64,000 nt of DNA from Mesorhizobium sp. M1E.F.Ca.ET.045.02.1.1 (GCF_003952485.1 NZ_CP034447.1:4788501-4852500); one strand, 5' to 3'. Counted from the first letter of the stretch, positions 53,439 to 63,092 are shown. The notes: generated from the sequence alone by a model not told the origin. Translations and numbers: made by a program.

Positions 53439-54731
53439 TCAGCCGTCGCCACCGCCGCCGCGGCGGCGGCAGCGCCAGTTCCAGTCGCGTTCGGGGCCGA
53501 CGTCGACGTGGATCGATTCGGTGTGGCAATAGGTGCCGACACCGCCGCGGCCGGGCATCGAGCGGACATAGCTCGCCAGCTCCCACCTGGAGACGCCTGG
53601 CACCTGGATGTCGGCGGCGGCGCAGTACATGTGCAGCGAGTTCTTGGCGCCGTTGGCGCGGCGGTTGCGGGACGGGTCGCGATAGCCGGAGGTGACGACC
53701 ATCTTGCGGCCGAAATGGCCCTCGATCGTCTTCAGCACCCGCACCAGCGAGGGCTTGAGGCACGCAACGTCGACGCTTTCGTTCTGCTTCAACAGACCGT
53801 TGGGCGCGAGCCTCGCCATACCGGCGGCGGACGCCACCTGGTAGGAGCCGCCGCCTTCGTCCTCGTTGAGGTCGACGTCGCTCTCGTCGTCGATGCCGGA
53901 CTTGCGCTTGATCTCGAACAGCGCCGTCTGGCGCACGCCGGGCAGGGCGTCGGCGCCGGTGATGTGGCTGCCGCTGTCGTCGCCGAGGGAAGCGAGCTGC
54001 ACCGGCTTGTCGCCGGGCGTCGCGGAGGCCAGCGTCACGATCGGCTTCGCCGGCGGCGGCGTGGTCTTGGCCTGGGCGGCGGGCTGGTCGGCCGAACGGG
54101 TGTTGACCAGCGGCGCGGTGGCGGCGGAGGCCGGCGTGGTGCTGAACAGCGAGGCGAAAAGGCCCTTCTTGGGCGCGGCGATCGGCTGCTGCGGCGGCTC
54201 GCCCGCCGTCACGTAGACGCCGCCATCGTTCATGACCGGCGCAGCCTGAGCCTGCGCCTGTGATGCGGCCGCTGCGGCGTCGCCGGCGGCGACCTTCTCG
54301 GCGGCGGCTTTCGTCTCGTCGGCCGTCTGCGCGGGCTGCGCCAGCGCTTGCGGCGTGTTCCCGGCTATCGAGGTGGCGCCCGCTGGAACGGCGACGCTGG
54401 GGAAGGTGGCGCCGGGGCGGGTCTCCGGCACATAGGCGACCTTTTCCGGCAGGGGCTTGTCGTCCTCGCTCATCACGGTCGATGACGCTTCCGAGGAGGC
54501 CGACGTCACCTGCAAGGTCGAATCGGTCGAAGTTGCAGGCTTGGCGCCGGAAGCCGCGCTCATCTCGGTGGCGGTCGAATTATAGGCCGGCGTGACGACC
54601 GACATCGTCGGGTCGCCGGTCGAGGTGCAGGAGGCCAGAAGCACTGAGAAAAGCGCTGCCGCTATGCTGCGGCTTTCCCTTCGTGCGAGACGCCAACCCT
54701 CTGGTTTCAAAACAAATTTCCCCCTTGGCAT
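53439..54731 (-). CDS. Lipoprotein with C-terminal DUF882/peptidase M15 domain
   Basis: A 430-residue protein. The N-terminus has a lipoprotein signal ending VLLASC. Residues 20-300 are low complexity and Ala/Pro/Thr-rich. The C-terminal domain of about 115 residues is of the YcbK/DUF882 (M15) type: MVVTSGYRDPSRNRRANGAK, then SLHMYCAAADIQVPG with His and Asp, and ESIHVDVGP with the third ligand. This suggests a zinc-dependent peptidoglycan-modifying domain. It ends with an unusual CRRRGGGGDG tail. The frame and the 54731 ATG look sound. It follows phaC on the same strand after about 200 bases. Confidence 0.88.
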   Translation of the reverse strand: MPRGKFVLKPEGWRLARRESRSIAAALFSVLLASCTSTGDPTMSVVTPAYNSTATEMSAASGAKPATSTDSTLQVTSASSEASSTVMSEDDKPLPEKVAYVPETRPGATFPSVAVPAGATSIAGNTPQALAQPAQTADETKAAAEKVAAGDAAAAASQAQAQAAPVMNDGGVYVTAGEPPQQPIAAPKKGLFASLFSTTPASAATAPLVNTRSADQPAAQAKTTPPPAKPIVTLASATPGDKPVQLASLGDDSGSHITGADALPGVRQTALFEIKRKSGIDDESDVDLNEDEGGGSYQVASAAGMARLAPNGLLKQNESVDVACLKPSLVRVLKTIEGHFGRKMVVTSGYRDPSRNRRANGAKNSLHMYCAAADIQVPGVSRWELASYVRSMPGRGGVGTYCHTESIHVDVGPERDWNWRCRRRGGGGDG

Positions 54732-54932
54732 CCGGTCCGTTCATCATCGCCGTGGCGCTCCAGTGCCCCTGGCGACGACCTCCTGTTCCCGAACCGGAAA
54801 CGGGATCTGTATCGTATCTGCAAGCCTCGGATTTATTCTGCGTCTGAAGGCGAATTGAGGTTGCGAAAACGATTAACGCCACCATTTCGGCCTGTTTTGC
54901 CAGCCCGTCAACTCACCAGACATTACAGTCCG

Positions 54933-56768
54933 TTACACACGCATCTTGACATAGGTGCCCGGCGCATCTCCCAGGGTTTTCATACGCTTGCCCGGTTTGC
55001 GGGCGGGCACATGCACATTGTCCTGGCTTTCGATCCAGTGCTGCCAGTGCGTCCACCAGGATCCCAGATGCTCGTGCGCGGTGGCGAACCACTGGCCGAA
55101 GTCGCCCACCGGCCTGCCGCCCGTCCAGAACTGGTATTTGTGCGCCGCGGGCGGATTGACGACGCCGGCGATGTGGCCCGAGCCCGCCATCACATACTCG
55201 ACGTCGCCGCCGAAAAACTGCGAGCCGAGGAACACCGAGAGCGCCGGCGCGATGTGGTCCTCTTTCGTGGCAAGGTTGTAGACCGGTATCGTGATGTCGG
55301 CCAGCGAGACGGTGCGGCCGGCAAGCTCCATCGTGCCGCGCGAGAGATTGTTCTCAAGATAGCAGTTGCGCAGGTAGAAGGAGTGGTTGGCCGCCGCCAT
55401 GCGGGTCGAATCGGCGTTCCAGTAGAGCAGGTCGAAGGGCAGGGGGTCCTTGCCGCGCATGTAGTTGTTGATGACATAGGGCCAGATCAGGTCGCCCGAG
55501 CGCAGCATGTTGAAGGCGGTCGCCATCTTGGTGCCTTCGAGGTAGCCCTTCTCGCTCATCGAGCGCTCGACCGCGGCAACCTGGTCTTCGTCGACGAAAA
55601 CCTTCAGGTCGCCGGCATGGGTGAAATCGACCTGGGTGGTGAAGAAGGTCGCCGACTTGATGCGGTGGTCGCCTTCCTGCGCCAGAAGCGCAAGTGCTGC
55701 CGCCAGCAGCGTGCCGCCGACGCAATAACCGATCGCGTTCACCTCCTTCTCGCCGGTCGCCTTCTCGACGATGTCGAGGCCGTATTGCAGGCCCTCGCGG
55801 ATATAGGCCTCCCATCCCTTGGCGCCGTGGCGCTCATCCGGGTTGATCCAGGAGATGACGAAGACGGTGTGGCCCTGCTCGATCGCCCAGCGGATGAAGG
55901 ACTTCTGCGGGTTGAGATCGAGGATGTAGTATTTGTTGATCCATGGCGGGCAGACGAGCAGCGGCCGCTTCAGCACCGTCTCCGTCGTCGGATCGTACTG
56001 GATGATCTCGGCGACGTCGCTGCGGCCGATCACCTTGCCGGGCGTCGTGGCGATGTTCTTGCCGATCTCGAACGGCGCGTAGTCCGCCTGGCGGAGCTTC
56101 AGGTCGCCCCTGCCGGCGGCGATGTCCTCGGCCAGCATCTTCATGCCGCGCACCAGGTTCTCGCCGTTGGAGGCGACGGTCTCGCGGAACAATTCCGGGT
56201 TGGTCAGGATGAAGTTCGACGGCGCGATCGCGTTGGAGACCTGCTTGACGTAGAAGCTCGCCTTGTGGCGGGTGTGCTCGTCCAGGCCCTCGGCATGCTC
56301 GACCAGGTCCGCGGCCCAGCGCGAGGTGACGAGATAGGCCTGTTTCAGGAAATCGAAGAAGGCGTTGCGGCCCCATTCCGGGTCCTGGAAGCGCTTGTCG
56401 CCGCGTTCGGGCTTCACCGCGTCCTCGGGCCTTTCGGCATTGGGGCTGACCTTCTGGATGGCGTTCGCCCAGACCGTCATGTAGCCGGCGAAGAGCCGCG
56501 TCTGCGCTTCCAGCGCGCGCTGCGGGTCGGCCAGCCAGTATTCCGAGAGCTTGGAGAAGGTCTTGACCATGTCGACCACGGGTTCGGCGACATGGTCGCG
56601 CACCTCGCCCTTCTCGCGCGGCTCGGCCCAGGCGGAGGCCGCCTTGCCGGCCTGCTCGACCATGCGCGCCATGTTCAGCGCGAACCGTTCGGGATCTTTC
56701 ACCAGATATTGCTCGACGGTCGAAGGTCCGTCATTTTCCGCTTTGTCCGAATCGGTCGCTTTGGACAT
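54933..56768 (-). CDS. phaC: Class I poly(3-hydroxyalkanoate) synthase
   Basis: Polymerises (R)-3-hydroxyacyl-CoA into carbon-storage granules. The ATG at 56768 gives 611 residues starting MSKATDSDKAENDGPSTVEQ. The PhaC N-terminal domain is followed by the alpha/beta hydrolase core. The lipase-like box GYCVGG carries the catalytic Cys at about residue 349, and the catalytic Asp and His lie in ATKEDHIAP and GSGHIAGVVNPP. Length fits class I. No phaA or phaB genes are nearby, as usual in rhizobia. Confidence 0.95.
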   Translation of the reverse strand: MSKATDSDKAENDGPSTVEQYLVKDPERFALNMARMVEQAGKAASAWAEPREKGEVRDHVAEPVVDMVKTFSKLSEYWLADPQRALEAQTRLFAGYMTVWANAIQKVSPNAERPEDAVKPERGDKRFQDPEWGRNAFFDFLKQAYLVTSRWAADLVEHAEGLDEHTRHKASFYVKQVSNAIAPSNFILTNPELFRETVASNGENLVRGMKMLAEDIAAGRGDLKLRQADYAPFEIGKNIATTPGKVIGRSDVAEIIQYDPTTETVLKRPLLVCPPWINKYYILDLNPQKSFIRWAIEQGHTVFVISWINPDERHGAKGWEAYIREGLQYGLDIVEKATGEKEVNAIGYCVGGTLLAAALALLAQEGDHRIKSATFFTTQVDFTHAGDLKVFVDEDQVAAVERSMSEKGYLEGTKMATAFNMLRSGDLIWPYVINNYMRGKDPLPFDLLYWNADSTRMAAANHSFYLRNCYLENNLSRGTMELAGRTVSLADITIPVYNLATKEDHIAPALSVFLGSQFFGGDVEYVMAGSGHIAGVVNPPAAHKYQFWTGGRPVGDFGQWFATAHEHLGSWWTHWQHWIESQDNVHVPARKPGKRMKTLGDAPGTYVKMRV

Positions 56769-56865
56769 GGTTCGCGGGGTTCCTCCCGGAGCGTTTTCTT
56801 GACATATTATCATGGGACATCCGACCGGGTCCAACTCGCTCTAACCCGGCTGCCAGGAAAACAAT

Positions 56866-57273
56866 ATGACGATTGATGTTGGCGGGACTTATTTTCTCGG
56901 CGCCGGTTCGATTTGCCGCATCGCTGCCGCGGCCGCGCTGCTGTGCGCGCCGCTGCTGGCCGGCGGCTGCACCAGCACCGGCGCGAACAATTCGGCGCCG
57001 ACGGCGCTGGCGGAGGGACCGAAGGACACCGGTTCCTATCCGAACCTCAATATTCGTCCCCAGGTCGCGGCCAAGCAACTGAGCAAGGAGGAGACCGCCG
57101 CCAAGCTCGGCGAGCTCAAGGCCGACGAGCAGGCGCAGCTCGCCAAGGGCGGCGGCGCGAAACCAGCCGCCAATACGGCCGCGCTCAACACACTCGCCAG
57201 GACGCATGGCGACGACACGCTGAAGCAGATCGAGGGCAAATGCGATCCGGCCCTCGACCCTAACTGCAATTAG
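56866..57273 (+). CDS. Small lipoprotein of unknown function
   Basis: A 135-residue protein with a lipoprotein signal (AAAALLCAPLLAGGC), after which TSTGANNS follows. The rest is charged and helical (LSKEETAAKLGELKADEQAQ), with two Cys near the C-terminus (GKCDPALDPNCN) that could pair. I do not know the family. The ATG follows AGGA. It is divergent from phaC and lies 49 bases before the aminotransferase gene. Confidence 0.7.
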   Translation: MTIDVGGTYFLGAGSICRIAAAAALLCAPLLAGGCTSTGANNSAPTALAEGPKDTGSYPNLNIRPQVAAKQLSKEETAAKLGELKADEQAQLAKGGGAKPAANTAALNTLARTHGDDTLKQIEGKCDPALDPNCN

Positions 57274-57322
57274 GTTTATATCGCGCGCCGAAAGCGCCCC
57301 CTTTTGATCGTCTGGAACTGAA

Positions 57323-58540
57323 ATGGAAGAGTTTCACAAGGTCCGCCGGCTTCCGCCCTACGTGTTCGAGCAGGTCAACCGGTTGAAGGCCAGCGCCCGC
57401 TCGCGCGGTGCCGACATCATCGACCTTGGCATGGGCAATCCGGACCTGCCGACGCCGAAATCCATCGTCGACAAATTGTGCGAAGTGGTGCGCGATCCGC
57501 GCACGCATCGCTATTCGTCCTCGCGCGGCATTCCGGGCCTGCGCCGCGCCCAGGCGAACTACTATGCCCGCCGCTTCGGCGTGAAGCTCAACCCCGACAC
57601 GCAGGTGGTGGCGACGCTTGGCTCGAAGGAAGGCTTCGCCAACATGGCGCAGGCGATCACCGCGCCGGGCGATGTCATCCTGTGCCCCAATCCGACCTAT
57701 CCGATCCACGCCTTCGGCTTCATCATGTCGGGCGGCGTCATCCGCTCGCTGCAGGTGGAGCCCGATGACGGCTTCATCCCGGCCGTCGAGCGCGGCATCC
57801 GCCACTCGATCCCGAAGCCGCTAGCGCTGATCCTCAACTATCCGTCGAACCCGACGGCGCTGGTCGCCTCGCTCGATTTCTACAAGGACGTGGTCGCCTT
57901 CGCGAAGAAGAACGACATCATCATCCTGTCGGACCTTGCCTATTCGGAGATCTACTTCGACGGCAACCCGCCGCCTTCGGTGCTGCAGGTCCCGGGCGCG
58001 ATCGACGTCTGCGTCGAGTTCACCTCGATGTCGAAGACCTTTTCCATGCCTGGCTGGCGCATGGGCTTCGCGGTCGGCAACGAACGGCTGATCGCGGCGC
58101 TGACCCGGGTCAAATCCTATCTCGACTACGGCGCCTTCACGCCGATCCAGGTGGCGGCGGCGCATGCGCTGAACGGTGACGGCGCCGACATCGAGGAGGT
58201 GCGCGAGGTCTACCACAAGCGGCGCGACGTGATGGTCGATTCCTTCGGCCGCGCCGGCTGGACCATTCCGGCGCCGGCGGCCTCGATGTTCGCCTGGGCG
58301 CCGATCCCGGAACAGTTCCGCCAGCTCGGCTCGCTCGAATTCTCCAAGCTGCTCATCGAGCATGCCGACGTCGCGGTGGCGCCGGGCATCGGCTTCGGCG
58401 AGCACGGCGACGACTTCGTGCGCTTGGCGCTGGTCGAGAACGAGCACCGGATCCGGCAGGCGGCGCGCAACATCAAGCGCTTCCTGGCCTCGACCGCCAA
58501 GCAGCCCAATAATGTCGTGCCGCTCACGGCCCGCCGCTGA
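57323..58540 (+). CDS. alaC: PLP-dependent class I/II aminotransferase (AlaC-like)
   Basis: A 405-residue fold-type I aminotransferase starting MEEFHKVRRLPPYVFEQVNR. IDLGMGNPDLPTP marks the N-terminal arm, YPSNPTA the substrate loop, and the PLP-binding Lys is in SMSKTFSMPGWRMGF at about residue 238. The sequence resembles the alanine/LL-diaminopimelate aminotransferase group commonly annotated alaC, next to hom in many alphaproteobacteria. The substrate is not certain from sequence. hom follows after 47 bases and may be cotranscribed. Confidence 0.85.
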   Translation: MEEFHKVRRLPPYVFEQVNRLKASARSRGADIIDLGMGNPDLPTPKSIVDKLCEVVRDPRTHRYSSSRGIPGLRRAQANYYARRFGVKLNPDTQVVATLGSKEGFANMAQAITAPGDVILCPNPTYPIHAFGFIMSGGVIRSLQVEPDDGFIPAVERGIRHSIPKPLALILNYPSNPTALVASLDFYKDVVAFAKKNDIIILSDLAYSEIYFDGNPPPSVLQVPGAIDVCVEFTSMSKTFSMPGWRMGFAVGNERLIAALTRVKSYLDYGAFTPIQVAAAHALNGDGADIEEVREVYHKRRDVMVDSFGRAGWTIPAPAASMFAWAPIPEQFRQLGSLEFSKLLIEHADVAVAPGIGFGEHGDDFVRLALVENEHRIRQAARNIKRFLASTAKQPNNVVPLTARR

Positions 58541-58587
58541 TCTCGCCGCACATCACACCGACCAATCTTTGAGGGGCGTCGCCGGAC

Positions 58588-59901
58588 ATGGCTGAAGCGT
58601 TGCGTGTTGGAATTGCCGGCCTCGGCACGGTGGGCGCCTCGGTGGCGCGCGTGCTCGACGAAAAGGCGGCCGAGCTCACCCGCCAGTGCGGTCGCGACAT
58701 CGTCGTCACAGCCGTCTCGGCGCGCGACCCGAAGCGCGACCGTGGTGTCGATCTCTCCACCGCCAAGTGGTTCGACGATGCGGTGGAGATGGCCGAAAAG
58801 GCCGATATCGATGTCTTTGTCGAGCTGATCGGCGGCGACGAAGGGCCTGCGCGGGCCTCGGTCAAGGCGGCGCTCGAGGCCGGCCGCCATGTCGTCACCG
58901 CGAACAAGGCGCTTTTGGCCAAGCATGGCGTGCAGCTCGCCGAGATCGCCGAGAAGAAGGGCGTGCTGCTCAACTACGAGGCGGCGGTGGCCGGCGGCAT
59001 CCCGGTCATCAAGACGATGCGCGAGGCGCTGGCCGGCAATCAGGTCACCCGCGTCTTCGGCATCCTCAACGGCACCTGCAACTACATCCTGACCCGCATG
59101 GAGGCCGAAGGCATCTCCTTCGACGCCTGCCTCAAGGACGCGCAGCGGCTCGGCTATGCCGAGGCCGATCCGACCTTCGACATCGAGGGCCACGACACGG
59201 CGCACAAGCTGTCGATCCTGACCAGCCTTGCCTTCGGCACCAGGATCGCCGCCAACGACATCTATATGGAAGGCATCTCCAACATCACCCAGGCCGATAT
59301 CCGCGCGGCCGCCGATCTCGGCTACCGCATCAAGCTGCTCGGCGTCGCGCAGCGAACCGAAAGCGGCATCGAGCAACGCGTGCACCCGACCATGGTGCCG
59401 ACGGCCTCCGTCATCGCGCAGGTGCACGGCGTCACCAACGCGGTGGCGATCGAGACCGACATTCTGGGCGAGCTTTTGCTCTCCGGTCCCGGCGCCGGCG
59501 GCAACGCCACCGCCTCGGCGGTGGTCGGCGATATCGCCGACATCGCCAAGAGCCGGCCGGGCTTCCAGCACGGGCCGGTCTTCGGCTGGCCGGCGAAGGA
59601 GCTGAAGCCATACAGGAAGGCGCAGATGCGAAGCCACGCCGGCGGCTATTTCATCCGGCTCACCGTGCATGACCGCATCGGCGTCTTCGCGGCAATCGCC
59701 AAGCGCATGGCCGACAACGACATTTCGCTGGAATCGATCGTCCAGCAGGCGGCCGGGCCGGAAACCGAAGCGCAAAAGACGGTGATCCTCGTCACCCACG
59801 AGACGACGGAAGCAGCGGTGCGCAAGGCGGTCGAGGGCGTCACCAAGGACGGCCATCTCACCGACAAGCCGCAGGTGATCCGCATCGAGCGGGCGGAATA
59901 A
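58588..59901 (+). CDS. hom: Homoserine dehydrogenase with ACT domain
   Basis: Makes homoserine, the branch point to threonine, isoleucine and methionine. The 437-residue protein has the NAD(P)-binding motif GIAGLGTVGASVARVL at the N-terminus, ANKALLAKHG near residue 105, the signature AAVAGGIPVIKTMREALAGN near residue 132, and GILNGTCNYILTRM. The last 85 residues form an ACT domain (YFIRLTVHDRIGVFAAIAKR), which usually allows feedback control by threonine. Confidence 0.96.
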   Translation: MAEALRVGIAGLGTVGASVARVLDEKAAELTRQCGRDIVVTAVSARDPKRDRGVDLSTAKWFDDAVEMAEKADIDVFVELIGGDEGPARASVKAALEAGRHVVTANKALLAKHGVQLAEIAEKKGVLLNYEAAVAGGIPVIKTMREALAGNQVTRVFGILNGTCNYILTRMEAEGISFDACLKDAQRLGYAEADPTFDIEGHDTAHKLSILTSLAFGTRIAANDIYMEGISNITQADIRAAADLGYRIKLLGVAQRTESGIEQRVHPTMVPTASVIAQVHGVTNAVAIETDILGELLLSGPGAGGNATASAVVGDIADIAKSRPGFQHGPVFGWPAKELKPYRKAQMRSHAGGYFIRLTVHDRIGVFAAIAKRMADNDISLESIVQQAAGPETEAQKTVILVTHETTEAAVRKAVEGVTKDGHLTDKPQVIRIERAE

Positions 59902-60061
59902 CCCCAAAGCGCGTCGCGATCTCGCCACTTGCGGGAGGCGTGCTTTAGGTCACGTTCCGCCTTCAATCGATTGATATTGCTGCAATTTCAAAAATTGACA
60001 TGGCAAGTCTTGCCGTTGTCATGGAGCTTTGCCAGAAGAAGCGCGCCTCTGGCGGGAGGTG

Positions 60062-60109
60062 GAGCAATTCCGGGAAAAGTGCGCTGCGGTTTTGCGTCCG
60101 GGATTGCTC
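60062..60109. repeat. Intergenic palindrome with AAAACCGC core (copy 5)
   Basis: GAGCAATTCCGGG (60062-60074) pairs, with one mismatch, with CCGGGATTGCTC (60098-60109). The reverse strand reads GCAAAACCGCAGCGCACTTT inside the arms, the same core as the other copies. Confidence 0.75.
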
Positions 60110-60124
60110 GAAGCAAAGAGTAGA

Positions 60125-60144
60125 GCGGTTCAGAACTGAACCGC
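60125..60144 (+). promoter_or_regulatory. Perfect hairpin upstream of glpX
   Basis: GCGGTTCAG (60125-60133) and CTGAACCGC (60136-60144) form a 9-bp stem with a two-base gap, ending 25 bases before the glpX ATG. Read as DNA it is a tight dyad and could be an operator; as RNA it is a hairpin near the ribosome site. Confidence 0.55.
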
Positions 60145-60169
60145 GTTCGTCAACGAGGAATGCCCATCC

Positions 60170-61153
60170 ATGAACATGGCCCAGAACATCGTTGCCGGCC
60201 TCGACCGGATCCTTACCATGGAAGTCGTGCGCGTCACCGAGCGAGCCGCGGTCGCCGCCGCAAGGCTGCGCGGTCGCGGCGACGAGAAGGCCGCCGACCA
60301 GGTCGCGGTCGACGCCATGCGCCAGGAGCTCAACCGTCTGGCCATCAAGGGCACGGTTGTCATCGGGGAAGGCGAGCGCGACGAGGCGCCGATGCTTTAT
60401 ATCGGCGAGGAGGTCGGCACCGGCAAAGGTCCAGCAGTCGACATAGCGCTCGACCCGCTCGAAGGCACGACCATCTGCGCCAAGAACCTGCCCAACGCGC
60501 TGGCCGTCATCGCCATCGCGGAAAAAGGCAGCCTGCTGTTCGCGCCCGACGTCTACATGGACAAGATCGCGATCGGTCCGGGCTATGCCGAGGGAACCAT
60601 CGACATCGACGCCTCACCGGCCGAAAACATCGCCAATCTGGCCAAGGCCAAGGGCGTCGCGGTGACCGATATCACCGCCTGCATCCTCGACCGGCCGCGT
60701 CATGCCAGCCTGATCGACGCCGTGCGCGCCACGGGCGCGGCGATCCGGCTGATCGGCGATGGCGATGTCGCCGGCGTCATCCACACCACCGATCCGGAAG
60801 AGACCGGCATCGACATCTATCTCGGCACCGGCGGCGCGCCGGAAGGGGTGCTTGCAGCGGCAGCGCTGCGCTGCACCGGCGGGCAGATGCTTGGCCGGCT
60901 GATCCTCGACACGCCGGAAAAGGTGGCGCGGGCCGCAAAGATGGGCATTTCGGATCCGAAGCGGGTCTATCGCGCCCAGGACATGGCGCGCGGCGACGTG
61001 CTGTTTGCGGCAACCGGCGTCACCGACGGCAATATGCTCGACGGCGTGAAGTTCGGCCGTACCTTCATCACCACCCATACCATCGTGCTGCGCTCGTCCT
61101 CACGCACCGTGCGCGAGATCAAGGCGCGCCATCAGGATCTGGACAAGTTTTGA
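60170..61153 (+). CDS. glpX: Fructose-1,6-bisphosphatase class II
   Basis: Gluconeogenic phosphatase releasing phosphate from fructose 1,6-bisphosphate. The 327-residue protein has the GlpX pattern: VIGEGERDEAPMLYIGEEVG near residue 65, DIALDPLEGTTICA with metal-binding Asp residues, and GDGDVAGVI in the second half. ATG 60170 follows GAGGAA. Length is typical. Its position after hom and before recJ is a common alphaproteobacterial order. Confidence 0.95.
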   Translation: MNMAQNIVAGLDRILTMEVVRVTERAAVAAARLRGRGDEKAADQVAVDAMRQELNRLAIKGTVVIGEGERDEAPMLYIGEEVGTGKGPAVDIALDPLEGTTICAKNLPNALAVIAIAEKGSLLFAPDVYMDKIAIGPGYAEGTIDIDASPAENIANLAKAKGVAVTDITACILDRPRHASLIDAVRATGAAIRLIGDGDVAGVIHTTDPEETGIDIYLGTGGAPEGVLAAAALRCTGGQMLGRLILDTPEKVARAAKMGISDPKRVYRAQDMARGDVLFAATGVTDGNMLDGVKFGRTFITTHTIVLRSSSRTVREIKARHQDLDKF

Positions 61154-61179
61154 TTTCGCCTTGCTTGAATTCTTTCGAC

Positions 61180-61240
61180 GCAATTGCGGACGGAAAGCCG
61201 TTCCACAGTTTCCTTTAGCCGCTCGCTTTCCCGGAATTGC
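61180..61240. repeat. Degenerate intergenic palindrome (copy 6)
   Basis: GCAATTGCGGACGGAAAGCC at 61180 and CCGGAATTGC at 61231-61240 frame a decayed core (GCCGTTCCACAGTTTCC). It is the same type as the copies at 23860 and 60062. Confidence 0.6.
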
Positions 61241-61277
61241 TACGGCCGCCGCATATTGATATCTGCCAGAGGATGAT

Positions 61278-63080
61278 GTGCAGGCGGCGCGCCGCATGAC
61301 GGGCGAAAGACGGTTCTTCCTCGATGTCAGGCAGTCGGCGACCGGTGTCTCCTGGGGGCACCGGCTGACCGAGCGGCAGGACATGGTGGCTTTGGCCATC
61401 GCGCAAGGCCACGGCGTGCCCGACATCGTCGCCAGGGTGCTCGCGGGGCGGGGCGTGACGGCCGAGCAGACCGAGCGTTTCCTCGATCCGACCATCCGCG
61501 AGCTTTTGCCGAACCCTGCCTCGCTGACCGACATGGAGAAGGCGGCGGCGCGGCTGGCGGATGCGATCGTGGCCGGCGAGAAGGTGGCGATCTTCGGCGA
61601 TTACGATGTCGACGGCGCAGCGTCGTCGGCGCTGCTGAAGCGCTTCCTCACGCATTTCTCGGTGCCGTCCGAAATCTACATTCCCGACCGCATCTTTGAA
61701 GGCTATGGCCCCAATCCGGAAGCCATGCGCGAGCTGATCTCGCGCGGCGCGAAGCTGATCGTCACCGTCGACTGCGGTACCAACAGCGCCGCCTCGATCG
61801 AGGCGGCAAAGCAAGCCGGCGCTGATGTGGTGGTGCTCGACCACCATCAGGTCGGCGGCGCGCTGCCGGCGGCGGACGCGGTGGTCAATCCGAACCGGGA
61901 GGACGACCTCTCGGGGCAGGGGCATCTCTGCGCGGCCGGTGTGGTCTTCCTATGCCTGGTGCAGACGGCGAAGTTGCTGCGCGAGAGGCTGCCGAACGCC
62001 GACCCTGTCGATCTGCTTTCCCTGCTCGACCTCGTCGCGCTGGCGACGGTCTGCGATGTGGTGCCGCTCACCGGGGTCAATCGCGCGTTCGTGGTCAAGG
62101 GGCTGCAGGTCGCGCGCCAGCAGAAGAATGAGGGATTGGCGGCGCTGGCGCGGGTCTCGCGCATCGGCGAGCCGATCAACACTTTCCATCTCGCCTATCT
62201 GATCGGGCCGCGCATCAATGCCGGCGGGCGCATCGGCGATGCCGCGCTCGGCAGCCGGCTGCTCGCCACCGACGATCCGGTGGAAGCCGCGAGCATTGCC
62301 GAGACGCTCGACCGGCTCAACCAGGAACGGCAGCAGATGGAGATGGAGATGCTGGCGCAGGCGCGCGCCGAGGCCGATGCCGAACTCGCCGGCGGCAACG
62401 GCCCGGCCATCGTCGTCACCGCCAGCAACAGCTGGCATCCCGGCATCGTCGGGCTGCTTGCCTCCCGCCTCAAGGAGCATGCGCGCCGTCCCGCCTTCGC
62501 TATTGCCTTCAATGCCAATGGCATCGGCACAGGCTCGGGACGCTCGGTATCCGGTTTCGATCTCGGCCGGCTGGTGCGCGAGGCGGCCGATGCCGGGCTG
62601 ATCGTCAAGGGTGGCGGCCACGGCATGGCGGCCGGCATCACCGTCGAGCGCGCCAAGCTCGGCGCGCTCAGAGCCTTCTTCGAGGAGCGCGCGGCGGCGG
62701 ACGTGTTCCGGCTGCAGAGCGAGGAAAGCCTGGCGATCGACGGAGCCTTAGCCGCCGAGGGCGCGACGCTTTCGCTTCTCGATGCGCTGGAAAAAGCCGG
62801 CCCGTTCGGTGCCGGGCATATCGCGCCGGTATTCGTGCTGCCGCGTCACAGGCTTGCCGATGCGCGGCCGATCGGCACCAATCACATCCGCGCCGACCTG
62901 CAGTCGCAAAGCGGCGGCAACATCCAGGCGATCGCATTCCGCGCCGTCGACACCGCGCTCGGCGAATTTCTGTTCAAGAACAGAGGCAAGACCGTGCATG
63001 TCGCCGGTTCGCTCTCGGCGAACCATTGGAACGGCAATCGCACGGTGCAATTCCGCATCATGGATGCGGCGCTCGCATAA
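61278..63080 (+). CDS. recJ: Single-stranded-DNA-specific exonuclease RecJ
   Basis: 5'-3' exonuclease used in recombination and mismatch repair. The GTG at 61278, with AGAGGA at good spacing, gives 600 residues; ATG 61296 (MTGERRFFLDVRQS) is a fair alternative. DHH-family motifs are FGDYDVDGAASSALLK near residue 110, VTVDCGTNS and VVVLDHHQVGG. The DHHA1 domain follows with HPGIVGLLASRLKEH and KGGGHGMAAG. The C-terminal OB fold ends the protein. Length fits RecJ. Confidence 0.94.
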   Translation: MQAARRMTGERRFFLDVRQSATGVSWGHRLTERQDMVALAIAQGHGVPDIVARVLAGRGVTAEQTERFLDPTIRELLPNPASLTDMEKAAARLADAIVAGEKVAIFGDYDVDGAASSALLKRFLTHFSVPSEIYIPDRIFEGYGPNPEAMRELISRGAKLIVTVDCGTNSAASIEAAKQAGADVVVLDHHQVGGALPAADAVVNPNREDDLSGQGHLCAAGVVFLCLVQTAKLLRERLPNADPVDLLSLLDLVALATVCDVVPLTGVNRAFVVKGLQVARQQKNEGLAALARVSRIGEPINTFHLAYLIGPRINAGGRIGDAALGSRLLATDDPVEAASIAETLDRLNQERQQMEMEMLAQARAEADAELAGGNGPAIVVTASNSWHPGIVGLLASRLKEHARRPAFAIAFNANGIGTGSGRSVSGFDLGRLVREAADAGLIVKGGGHGMAAGITVERAKLGALRAFFEERAAADVFRLQSEESLAIDGALAAEGATLSLLDALEKAGPFGAGHIAPVFVLPRHRLADARPIGTNHIRADLQSQSGGNIQAIAFRAVDTALGEFLFKNRGKTVHVAGSLSANHWNGNRTVQFRIMDAALA

Positions 63081-63092
63081 GGCGGGGAAAAA

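Noticed and set aside
53054..53695. Several plus-strand frames across the inverted repeat near 53.1-53.7 kb
   Set aside because: They are translations of a palindromic noncoding element plus the antisense of the M15-domain gene.
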